Source: Anisodus tanguticus
Lineage: Eukaryota > Streptophyta > Magnoliopsida > Solanales > Solanaceae
Length of the DNA stretch: 64,000 bases
Assembly (NCBI GenBank): GCA_034509755.1
Contig: CM067550.1
Location: 15,865,001 to 15,929,000, forward strand
Reading direction: 5' to 3'
Each line of letters opens with the position of its first letter. Within the stretch, counting starts at the first letter, position 1. Shown here piece by piece: positions 55,230 to 64,000 of the stretch. The notes under the pieces are model-generated. The model saw only the letters and a list, made by a program, of their open reading frames with translations. It did not search any database and was not told the origin of the DNA. The position numbers and the translations under genes are program-made.

Positions 55230-57560
55230 ATATGATCCGGTTACACCCTAACCACGGGCAAAAGGTTGTTCATGTGAAGCAACGCCACCTCTAAAGTAGA
55301 AGGGGTTGGAGAGGTTGTCCTCAATAGGACTTCAGGGAATGAGATCACTCTAAGATGAGGTGATACATGTCCCTAACTTGGTTTAAGGGTCGCTGTTGGT
55401 CAAGCTAGTTTGAGACTAGTCCAATATGTCTGTAATAACTAAGAATGGTACAGTACGTCTGTAGCCAAATGAATGATATATTTGTAATCCGTGCATCTAT
55501 GCCATCATAGATTAAGACACGTTAAAGAGTAAGTCATTCAAAAGCTAATGATATTGAGATTGTTGCCTTCTGTCGACATAAACTCTCAAAATAAATGTGA
55601 GGTAGATGAAGAGGCAAAATCACCTTTCCAAATTCCGTCAAGGGAATAGCGAAAGAAGCACCGTTCCTCTAGAACTTAGTCACACCTAATTGGGTGATTT
55701 GAAGTTTATACAAAATAGAGGGGGGGAGACAAGTACGTTGTGATCTTCATTGATGATGGTACAACGTATGGAATCCTTTGTTTGTTGAAAAGCAAAGATG
55801 AAGTTGTTGAAGAAGATAAGCGCTACAAAGCTGAAGTTGAAAACCAACTATGCCTATGGATTGCAAAATTCGTAGCAATAGAGGGGGAGAATGTGAAGCA
55901 TCGTTCATTAAACGACTGTTCATTTCCCACTTCAGTCCAACAGTGTTAGCCAAGCGCAAAGTCGTACGCCCAAATTATGTGGGGTGGCTTGGTAAAAGTT
56001 GGAATACTGAAACATCTCAAGTTGTACCTAAGACTGTAGATTGCATATCCACTGGATCTGCAAATAACAATAGTGTTGATCGCCTCTTGGTGTCAAAGAA
56101 TGCTGAACTCTTTGAAGATAGCTTTCCTTGAAAAAGGAAAAAGGAGTAATTGCTCAAGGGTAACAAGAACCCGCGAGGGCCTGACTGTCCGGAACTAGAC
56201 GTTCCGTATCTACAGGACTCGAAAGTTGCTGGCTATCCGGAACTTAATATTCCAGATCTGCAGAACTCAGGGATTCTAGATGTTGAACTGAGACGGAGCA
56301 AAGAAGGGGACAAAGACTTGTTCCAGTCCTTCTAGCTTGTATGGTTAAGAATGAACCATGGACAATTAACAAATAATTGTCATCTCCAAAAGCGCTGCTT
56401 TGGAAAGAAGCTAAAGAAAGAAATAGATTCTATCATATAGAACCATACTTGCGTAATGGTTGATCTTCCTCCGGAAAAAGAACCTTTGGGTTGTAAAATG
56501 TGCTCCCCTGAGAGTAGCTTCACATCCAGGGCCATTGTAGTCTTACATGGCATGGATGTTGAAACAACCTTCCCAACCGAAGAGTTGGAAGAAGAGGATC
56601 AGAGTTGGTTTGCTGGACTGTTGGGCTTCTTCCTGAACTTTCATTTTGGTCCCTGAAATGTTTACATTTTGGTCCTGAAAGTCTCAGATAAAATAGAAAC
56701 AATGAATCTAACCACAGAAACATTGACTCTGAAGTTAGAAAGCCAACAGTTGGAGAATCAACAGTCTGAAAGTAAAAGTCATATTGAAACAAAGCCTCGA
56801 TATGAAAGATATGGGTATCACAGATGACATCTTAGGAATTAGATTTCTAAGACATCAAACGGACTGATCGATAGTTGACAGTCTCGTTAAAGCCACCAAT
56901 GGATATGAATCATAGAACTGATTGGAATCATGGTGCACCTATAGACAAGGAGCGATATGCACAGGTCATGTGTAGTTCAATGTATTTTACACACTACAAT
57001 GGACCTGGTATCAGCCTACAAACAGATCAGTTGAACTCAGGTTCACTGATGATCTTAATACATGATCAATAGAAGGCGTTAAGTCGGATATGACGATATC
57101 TGAATTATTCACTTTTCTACGGATTATAGTATTCTGGATGTCCAGCGGTTCTGGGAGAACACAGTGATGCAAATTGGACATTAGATCTGAAGAACACCAA
57201 AGCCACAAGTAAATGTTTATGGTGGGTCTTGGAAAATCCTCTAAGCAAACTTGCATCGACCGATTCATGATGGTATCGAAGTTTATCGCTTTATACAAAG
57301 CATGAAAGAAGTTGAGTAACTTCACGACTCATTAGAGGACGTCCCTTATTGGGAGAAACCCGTGCCTTCAACAGTTATACACTCGTGGCTGGCGGGCGGC
57401 TTCAGGAAGGACACGGATGACGGCGTCTGGACATATCTGTCAGGATCTGTCGGAGACATAAGACCGTATGGCAGTTGATCATCACGGGTGTCACTACCTT
57501 ATTTACTAACTAAGGGATTACCCGAAGATCAAGTGCTCTGCCTGTCTAGGGGAATGGGCT
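55230..57560 (+). pseudogene. Copia-6 pol relic
   Basis: Short pieces in changing frames retain the order of the Copia-5 polyprotein: a protease-end segment (about 55250-55340, corresponding to the TPVTNKKLFMGN region), integrase remnants (55690-56130, VIFIDDGTTYGILCLLKSKD), a linker with repeated PELDVPYLQDS-like units (56180-56300), reverse-transcriptase traces (56440-57060) and RNase H traces (57090-57540). An insertion near 56600-56700 carries 'tttggtccctgaaatg' motifs like those of the LTR. It is beyond any coding function. Confidence 0.75.
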
Positions 57561-58211
57561 GAAAACCCAAACAATACGAACCTTTGCGGTGGAAACCCAA
57601 CCATACTGATTGGAGATCCCAAGAATTTGGTTCAATGGGAAAACTAAGCGGCAAAAGGTTCAGTTGAGTGCTTCGGTGGAAGCAAGAAGCACTTCGGATG
57701 ATGATTTCTATACGGAAACATGAATCCAAAGCTGTTCCCGCGATAGACATTAAAGTGCTACCTGCATGGTGGGTAAAGGTTAAGCTTCCAAACCTTTAAC
57801 GATCCTCAAATTGTTGAGGTTAAGGTTGGGGAAACTTTTAATGATTCCTAACACTTGTGAAGTGGGGTATAGCAGGATACCTTGTAGGAGATCACCTATT
57901 TAAGTGCGAGAATGGCCGTCTCAAATGAACGCACTTAAGAATCCAAGTGTGTCCAAGGCCACAACGGACAAAAACGTAAGAAGGAAAATGAATAAGAAGA
58001 GTATTGTGTTGTTATCATTGTCTTGGCTTACACTAAACACTGACGGTTCAAGACATCACGTTCACCGCGCAGTAAGTAAGTCCGATGGTTTCAACTAGGG
58101 AAGGTTCAAAGCGAAAGCTACCTCTCCTGATGCAGTAACTTTTTCGCTGAAAGATTGCTGAAATGTAGGCACCTTGTGCGTGCGCCACAATCTCTCTTTC
58201 ATAGAGGGGAT

Positions 58212-59680
58212 TGTTGGAAATTTGCCTTTGGCGGGGAGATGCGTCCACCCATCTTTGATGAATTAAACACTAGTGTTCCGCATGTTGGAGACCTTGTCTC
58301 TTCGCACATGCATGATCTACGAAGTGAGTAGATGACCGTACGGCCAAGAATCGTTAAATTTCGTTGAGAAATGAAAGAGATATTGGTCCACGAAGCAAGG
58401 TGTTTAAGGCATGAAAATGTGGTGTGGGACAAATCTACCACATCGGTGGGAATAGGAAGAATTGCTCTCTATATATGTCTCAAATTGGTAAAGGGTTTGG
58501 GACCCCAAGGGGTATCCCATGTGTTTAAAGGAGGGAAGACCTAGATGTGCTTGGGTTTAAGGCTAAGGCCACACGCGCGCCGCCGCCGCCCGCCCGTCCG
58601 GTTCGGTTCCGGGTTCCGGGTTCTCGGGTTCTCGGGCCACTGGCCACGGGCCGTGGGGGGCTGTGGGCTGTGGGCTGTGGGGCTGTGGGGCTTTCTGATA
58701 TTATCTTTTTGGACCAGAGAACTCTTCCAGATGTACAGTTTGATCCCTGAAGTTTCATATGTACAGTTTGGACCAGAATTCTTTCATATGTACAATTTGG
58801 TCCCTGAAGTTTCAATATTTACAGTTTGGTCCCCAGAGTTTCTGGGAAGGTGACGGAAGGCAGAAAGCCTACCGTTGGGACTGTTTTTAAGGCATTAATC
58901 AGCCATTACTTGGCTGATTAACTCCTCTATTAATGACCCATTAGTTGGGCAATTGAGCACCTCATTCATGGCATTAAAACCTGCCATTACAGCCTTGTTT
59001 TTCAACTGTTGGACAGCCCCTCCTCATGCTATAAATTGAGCTTCATTTGGCTCAAAACAGTAGAAGAAAACTAGCCGAAACAAGTCGAAAACAGACCAAA
59101 AACAAGTGGCTGAAAAATCAAGCAAACCAAAGTGGCTGAAAAATCAAGCAAAAAGTGGTGAAAATCGGTCAAAAAAAGTGACCAAACCCTCACGTATACA
59201 CAAGATATACACTATAGAGACACACTATATACACAGAGACAAAAGAGAAGAGTAAAGAGAAACTCTTCCTTCCTATTCCATATCTTGACAAGTCGAGTCA
59301 TATTTGTTTTCTTCGTGAGCTCAACCTATTGGCTTTGTAGTGTTGAGATTATAGTGTTGTTTTATCTGGGAGACTATTGCCCGCTAACGTAAAAGCATAT
59401 ATACAGGGCAATCTTGTCTTAAGGATAGAGGGCTATCCTCGACTCAACACACAACGTTGTAACCATCCAGATTTAGTTGTTTCTTGATTTCAGGATATCA
59501 AGATTCAAGACACAACAAACTTGCGGCAGTTCTCAAAGTTGGCTTTGCAAGGTGATCAAGATTCAAGACACAACACACTTGCGGCAGTTTTGAAGATTGA
59601 CCATTTATTTATCCTTTCGAACATTTGTAATAGTTATTTACATCCCGTACTGCTTTATAAAGTACGATGGAGTACCAACA
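58212..59680 (+). repeat. Copia-6 3' LTR (about 1469 bp)
   Basis: Same ends as the 5' LTR. It has an additional repeat of catatgtacagtttgg-type units at 58755-58815 and lacks some leader repeats. caatcttgtcttaag is kept at 59409-59423. Confidence 0.92.
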
Positions 59681-59907
59681 TTAACCACATTTGGCTATTT
59701 TCCACCTCTAATGCTACCACCAAGGGAGAGAATAAGAATGGATAGATCAAAGAAGTTAAAAATTAAATCTTCTTGGGAATAAAAACATCCCAAGAATCCT
59801 TACTTTTTAGATAAATAATGATTCAAATCTTCTAGCTTTTAAATATTGCATTGAATATTTCTGGTAGATCCAATAATGATTTTGACTCGTGCATATGAAA
59901 AATGTTA

Positions 59908-60179
59908 CTCCGGTCGTCTCAAATTATTTATCATTTTTTTAGTTTACACGCCTTTAAGGAATATTAATTAGGAGGGATATTTGACCTACTTTACCCCTAT
60001 TTATGTCTAAGTTATAATCTCTCTCCATTAAATATCTACTATATTTATGTGTCATCTTCATTAATGACAAAGGGTAAAATGGAGAAATATAATTAATTCT
60101 GCCTTGAATTCTAAAACGATAAATAATTTGAGACAACTATTTATAGTAATCATGACAAATAATTTGAAACAGAGGAAGT
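59908..60179. mobile_element. Stowaway-like MITE (272 bp)
   Basis: The left end ctccggtcgtctcaaatt and the inverted right end cttcctctgtttcaaatt match well and fit the Stowaway terminus. TA flanks both sides (59906-59907 and 60180-60181). No ORF. Confidence 0.75.
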
Positions 60180-60181
60180 AA

Positions 60182-61850
60182 AAGACATGTTATAGAGTTA
60201 TGATGCACTATATTGCTTATATATCTTCATTTATATACACAAATATATAAAGATATACATGGTATACACATAAATAAATGTATATTAGGAGTGTGTTAAC
60301 TGTGAATAACCCTATAAATTGATTTATATAGATAAATATGCATGTGATAAACATATATACTATAGAATACTAGAATATACACTAGGAGTATGTATAACTG
60401 TTATAAACTACATGGATATACATAGACATACAATAATATATACAGATATAGGAAAATAATGTTGTGTAACTCCATATATATTCATGGATATGCATGGTAT
60501 ACATATATATACAGGGGACTACACACTAGGAGTATGTCTAATGGTTGATAACCATGATAACTCCATGTATATAGATTGTTATACATGTAATACACAAATA
60601 TAGGACTACAGATACTGTCTACTTTTATGTACATACACAAATATAGATGGTATACAAAAATAAATAGGAATTATATAAAATCCATAAGAGCATCTCAATT
60701 CTCAACTACTATAAATTAACTCAACTATATCAGATTATCTAGAAATTATACTTTAAGTATCAGAGAAACAAAAAAAGGCGTATACCTCAACTACATAACT
60801 GCATTTGAACTAATATATCTGTATTATCTCATACAATATCTTTTTCATCTTTAAATTAACACTTCTTAATAATCTTCCAGAAATATCCAACTCACAATCT
60901 ACATCATCTAGTAGTATCATTCGTCCATAATATCATAATAATAAGTACTATCTAATTTGTATCACAGTAATTTTATAATTATCATTCGGAAGCCTTAATC
61001 TTGAATGAAGTATTCAATAAATAATACAACAAACACACCATAATTATTATAATATTCTATATAACACAATAAAATATTATTAAAATTTGACAAACAAATA
61101 CACCATAAATAAATAAGAAATCATTATTATTCTATAACATAGAAATTCATTAAAATGTTGTTAATAAATATTTAATTGCTTAGCACTTGCTAAAATACAT
61201 GTATAACAGGTGTATAAGGCATGTATACTAGTTAACGATGATTCACATTGCATATGTTAAAAGTGATCAATGTGTATTGCATGTATATCATAAATTGTGT
61301 AAGAAGTATAAAATGCATAGGTAACATTAAATAAATAGTTCAAATTACATGCATTATCAATGTAGATCATTGTGCATTGCATTTATATTAGAAATTGTAT
61401 AGCATGTGTATAATGCATAACATTAAAAAATTAGTTCAAGTTATATGTGTTTATCAATGTAAATCAATGTGCATTGTATGTATATTCGAAATTATCTACA
61501 AATAAAAAATTCATGTGCACCAGTAGAATAAAACATAGACACATTATTTTTATCGCATGCTTATCTAGCAAAAATAGAACATATGAAACTTTACGAATCT
61601 CTTATTTTTTGGTTAAATACGAATCTCTTATTTTCATGGTAACAGTCCTTAATGGCAATACACATAAGAACAAAAACATAACAAATATCCAAAAGAAATT
61701 ATAAAGCATACCAAGCAAAATTAATATTCTACTAAATTATATATTAATTAATGAAAATATTATAAAATAATGTGGATAATGAAATTTTATTAAATTTAAA
61801 TTCGTAAGAAATTCGGATTATATTCAAGATATATTAGTCCAAATAAATAT
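60182..61850. other. AT-rich DNA with loose repeats
   Basis: Around 60286, 60380 and 60525 the motif (c)actaggagtatgt recurs, followed by ataac-rich DNA. 'catgtatac/tgtatatca' strings are frequent from 60200 to 61500. No gene recognised; low sequence complexity makes homology calls unsafe. Confidence 0.45.
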
Positions 61851-62597
61851 TGTTGGCTAATATACTTGGATTAATTATTTATGTCCAATAAATATGAATT
61901 TAATTAAACTCCAATGTCGTTAGGCTAGTCCATTGATTTGGGCTATAAATGATGAATCCACTTTGCCAAGCCCGAGATGTTATCTTATCCAGGTCCAAAT
62001 TGGTGTCACGTGTCAAATGATATGGCACGCCAAGTCAAGCGAAGAAACCAATAGGATCATGTCACAAGTCAAAATGACACAAGATGCCTAGTCAAATCAA
62101 AGCCCAATGAAAATGTGTTACATGTACAAGTGACATGTTCCGACCAATCAAATATCGTCATGTCAACTTAAATTTGATTGACCGAAAGGAGTCTGTTCTT
62201 ATCACAACTCCTCCATCCTACAACTATAAATAAGGGCCTCATAATTCAGAAAAAGACAAAAAATTCTAACTAAATGCCAGAGAGAGCCCGTGGATCAAAG
62301 TCTTAGATTTCTCTACAAGCTACAAGTATTCAAGTACTCAAGTATTCTCTATGTTCTGGTGATCAAGACCACCAAATTCAAGATCAAGCTCGAAAGCCCT
62401 TGAAATCAAGTACAAGTCGAGATCAAATTCACCAAGTTCAAGATCAAGCTCAAAAGCCCTTGAATTTATTATCGAAAGGAAAAATCAGAGGATTCATAGA
62501 GATTGTAACACTTATATTTGAAATCAACTACTACGATTGTTTCGATATTTTCCTGTCTTGATTATTATTTTCGCGACGTGAATTTTATTGTCTATAA
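61851..62597 (+). mobile_element. Tat/Ogre-like gypsy LTR (single copy)
   Basis: It starts tgttggctaatatac, has a TATA box (ctataaataaggg, 62223) and carries a duplicated segment (ttcaagatcaagctc at about 62379 and 62439, each followed by aaagcccttgaa). It ends just before a Tat/Ogre-type primer-binding site. No second LTR is in the window, so the element is truncated or continues in rearranged form. Confidence 0.65.
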
Positions 62598-62760
62598 ATT
62601 CTAGCACGCCCAGTGGAACCAAATCTACCCTTCATTTCTTCTCTCACAAATCAGATCTGCGAAACCGCAAAGATGAAAGCTCCGCTTCTATGTGTACTTC
62701 AAGTCTCGTCAAGCCTATACTCCCGTAAACTTTGAAGTAGGGAGCATTTGTAGACATGAA
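62598..62760 (+). mobile_element. Tat/Ogre-like primer-binding site and leader remnant
   Basis: ctagcacgcccagtggaacc (62601-62620) closely resembles the 'ctggcacgcccagtggga' site that follows LTRs of this group. About 120 bp of leader follow. A purine-rich 'gtagggagcatttg' near 62739 may mark an internal deletion joining leader to polypurine region. That last point is an inference. Confidence 0.55.
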
Positions 62761-63240
62761 AATTTTAGGGGACTTTACCTACCCTTATAAATGCAACAGT
62801 GCTACGTGGCCACTTGAAGTCATCTTCTTCAGTAGCAGAAGTACCGACCTTTTCAGCACGTGAAACAATTGTTTGGCTTGCATTTTCCAGCTAACATATA
62901 TATCTTCTCCAACTACCTTGTCGTGTGTAATTAATTATCCTTATTTTGTTCGTTGGACGGTTTAGGGTGAACTTGAGATATATCAGGAATTGTCTCTTAT
63001 GTAAATAAAATGTCAAATGATGATTGCAGAACTTTGTGCACTTCAATCATGCCAATAAGGAATTAATTAACTAGTAGAAATGTGATTTTTATGGATGGGA
63101 TGGATTTGGAGGAGCCTAAGTACTGGATAGGACTTTTCAATAGATCAACGTGACAAGGGTGAGAAATTGCTTTGTAAAGCCTCGTAAAGATGCCTTCCCT
63201 GCTGGAAACTCTCAGATCATGTAGATTTGACTTATCTGTG
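62761..63240. other. Unassigned DNA
   Basis: No gene or repeat boundary supported. Confidence 0.3.
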
Positions 63241-63244
63241 TCAG

Positions 63245-63415
63245 GAGTGTTCACCCAAACACCCTCGACAAAAAATTACATTGTATATATATAGTAAATT
63301 TTCTGTGTTTATGTATATATATATTAACTTTTGAATATTTTGAATAAATATAAAAGATTAACTCAAGCGGTTCCTGGTGTTCAAAATTGTTCCAAGAGAT
63401 TTTAGGCGAAAAGTC
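63245..63415. repeat. Second copy of the 9126-9365 repeat family, partial
   Basis: Shares aacaccctcgacaaaaaatta and the following AT-rich core with tatatatata...tttgaatat. The outer inverted ends are not preserved. Confidence 0.45.
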
Positions 63416-63478
63416 TCCCTCTCTTGTAAATTAGCTTTGATTAATAAATAGGGTAGGGGTCAAGGCCAAACCCCTCAT

Positions 63479-64000
63479 TTAATGTTGATGATATCCGACG
63501 GCGGCAGGCTGGCCACCGCCCCTCCCCCACCCCTTTCCATCATTATTTTTTCCTTTATTTTTACGGTTTGAACTCCGTTTTTTACCATTATTAGAACGAG
63601 TACCGTGACCCCATGAACCAGAATTTTGGGGCTCTATATCTGTGGTAGATAAGTTGGTGGAGACGAGAGCGGTTCTGGCGGTGGTTGTGCCCGATGATGC
63701 CTGCTTTGCTTTCCTCGTCTCCTCTAGAATTAACCGCGAACGGGCCTCGTAAAAGGGAGACAACGGATTGCTTTGTTGAATGAACATAGCAACACCATCA
63801 TATTGTTCATTCAATCGCGCAATCAACTGAAGGACTAACCTTTGATTTGTCAGGGGCAAACCAACGTTGGATAGTTGGTCCGCAAGTACCTTTAATTCTT
63901 GACAATAGCCTGAGATGTTGGAAAAGTCATCCAATTTAACATTTGTAAATTGGTGTTCAAGATAAACGGCCCTAGAAATTTTGTTATCTTGAAAAATGTT
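63479..64000 (-). pseudogene. Copia (Ale-like) gag fragment, runs off window
   Basis: On the minus strand the frame is open from the right edge (reading IFQDNKISRAVYLEHQF) to a stop at 63479. It carries the capsid signature seen in Copia-1, -3 and -4 (SNVGLPLTNQRLVLQL, IQQSNPLSPFYEARSRLIL) and a Lys/Asn/Gly-rich tail (RKNKGKNNDGKGWGRGGG). No stop occurs within the visible part. Whether the full element is intact cannot be seen, so the pseudogene label is provisional. Confidence 0.75.

Larger units (their letters stand above)
52822..59680 (+). mobile_element. Copia-6, decayed Tork-like element with complete LTRs
   Basis: LTRs of 1427 bp (52822-54248) and about 1469 bp (58212-59680) share tgttggaaatttgcc starts and gtaccaaca ends. 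They are flanked by ttaac (52817-52821 and 59681-59685). After the 5' LTR comes ac and then ttaagacaagattg (54251-54264), which is complementary to LTR position 53977-53990. The interior is related to Copia-5 in its pol and 3' non-coding parts. No gag domain is recognisable. Confidence 0.92.

Noticed and set aside
60182..61500. Satellite DNA
   Set aside because: Motifs recur but without a constant period; AT-rich low complexity explains them.

Overview
This window looks like nuclear DNA of a flowering plant, most likely a member of the Solanaceae. The reasons are a three-exon gibberellin 20-oxidase gene, a SINE/RTE tail with a (GTT)n end of the kind known from tobacco and its relatives, and Ty1/copia, hAT, CACTA, Stowaway-like and Tourist-like elements. 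The species cannot be named from the sequence. There are no prokaryotic genes and no rRNA, tRNA or CRISPR features. Only one gene looks intact; almost everything else is transposable-element DNA at different stages of decay.

Layout. 1-1007: end of a Copia LTR cut by the window edge. 1008-9860: gene-poor DNA with a SINE tail, a palindromic insertion, a tandem duplication, a complete but dead hAT element (2511-5977), a non-autonomous CACTA element (6367-7092) and small inverted repeats. 9866-14288: an array of palindromic units beside a truncated Ty3/gypsy element on the minus strand (LTR, gag and protease only). 15284-20141: Copia-1. 20376-29260: the GA20-oxidase gene, with Copia-2 (23159-28937) inside intron 2. 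29895-35245: Copia-3. 35850-37296: a second hAT transposase relic. 37350-42367: Copia-4 (minus strand). 42647-43486: two MITEs. 43882-50545: Copia-5. 51806-52147: a complete TRIM element. 52822-59680: Copia-6, strongly decayed. 59908-60179: a Stowaway-like MITE. 61851-62618: LTR plus primer-binding site of a Tat/Ogre-like gypsy element. 63479-64000: a Copia gag running off the right edge.

All six Copia elements, the first hAT element and the TRIM were delimited by their termini and target-site duplications read directly from the sequence (Copia-1 attcc, Copia-2 aaact, Copia-3 aaaat, Copia-4 ttaat, Copia-5 attat, Copia-6 ttaac, TRIM taata, hAT gtattaag/gtatttag). Copia-1, -3 and -4 have short LTRs and an Ale/Retrofit-like polyprotein. 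Copia-2, -5 and -6 have long LTRs and a TNT1-94/Tork-like polyprotein. All polyproteins contain frameshifts or stops.

The GA20-oxidase keeps all catalytic residues and canonical splice sites. It has a Copia LTR about 235 bp upstream of its TATA box, a 5.8-kb Copia in intron 2 and a third Copia about 630 bp past its stop codon. The most unusual signal is in Copia-5 and Copia-6. The sequence just after the 5' LTR, where a tRNA primer-binding site is expected, does not resemble the usual tRNA site. It is complementary over 14-15 nt to a conserved segment inside the elements' own LTR, with one compensatory base-pair change between the two families. This suggests a self-primed or self-folding leader.
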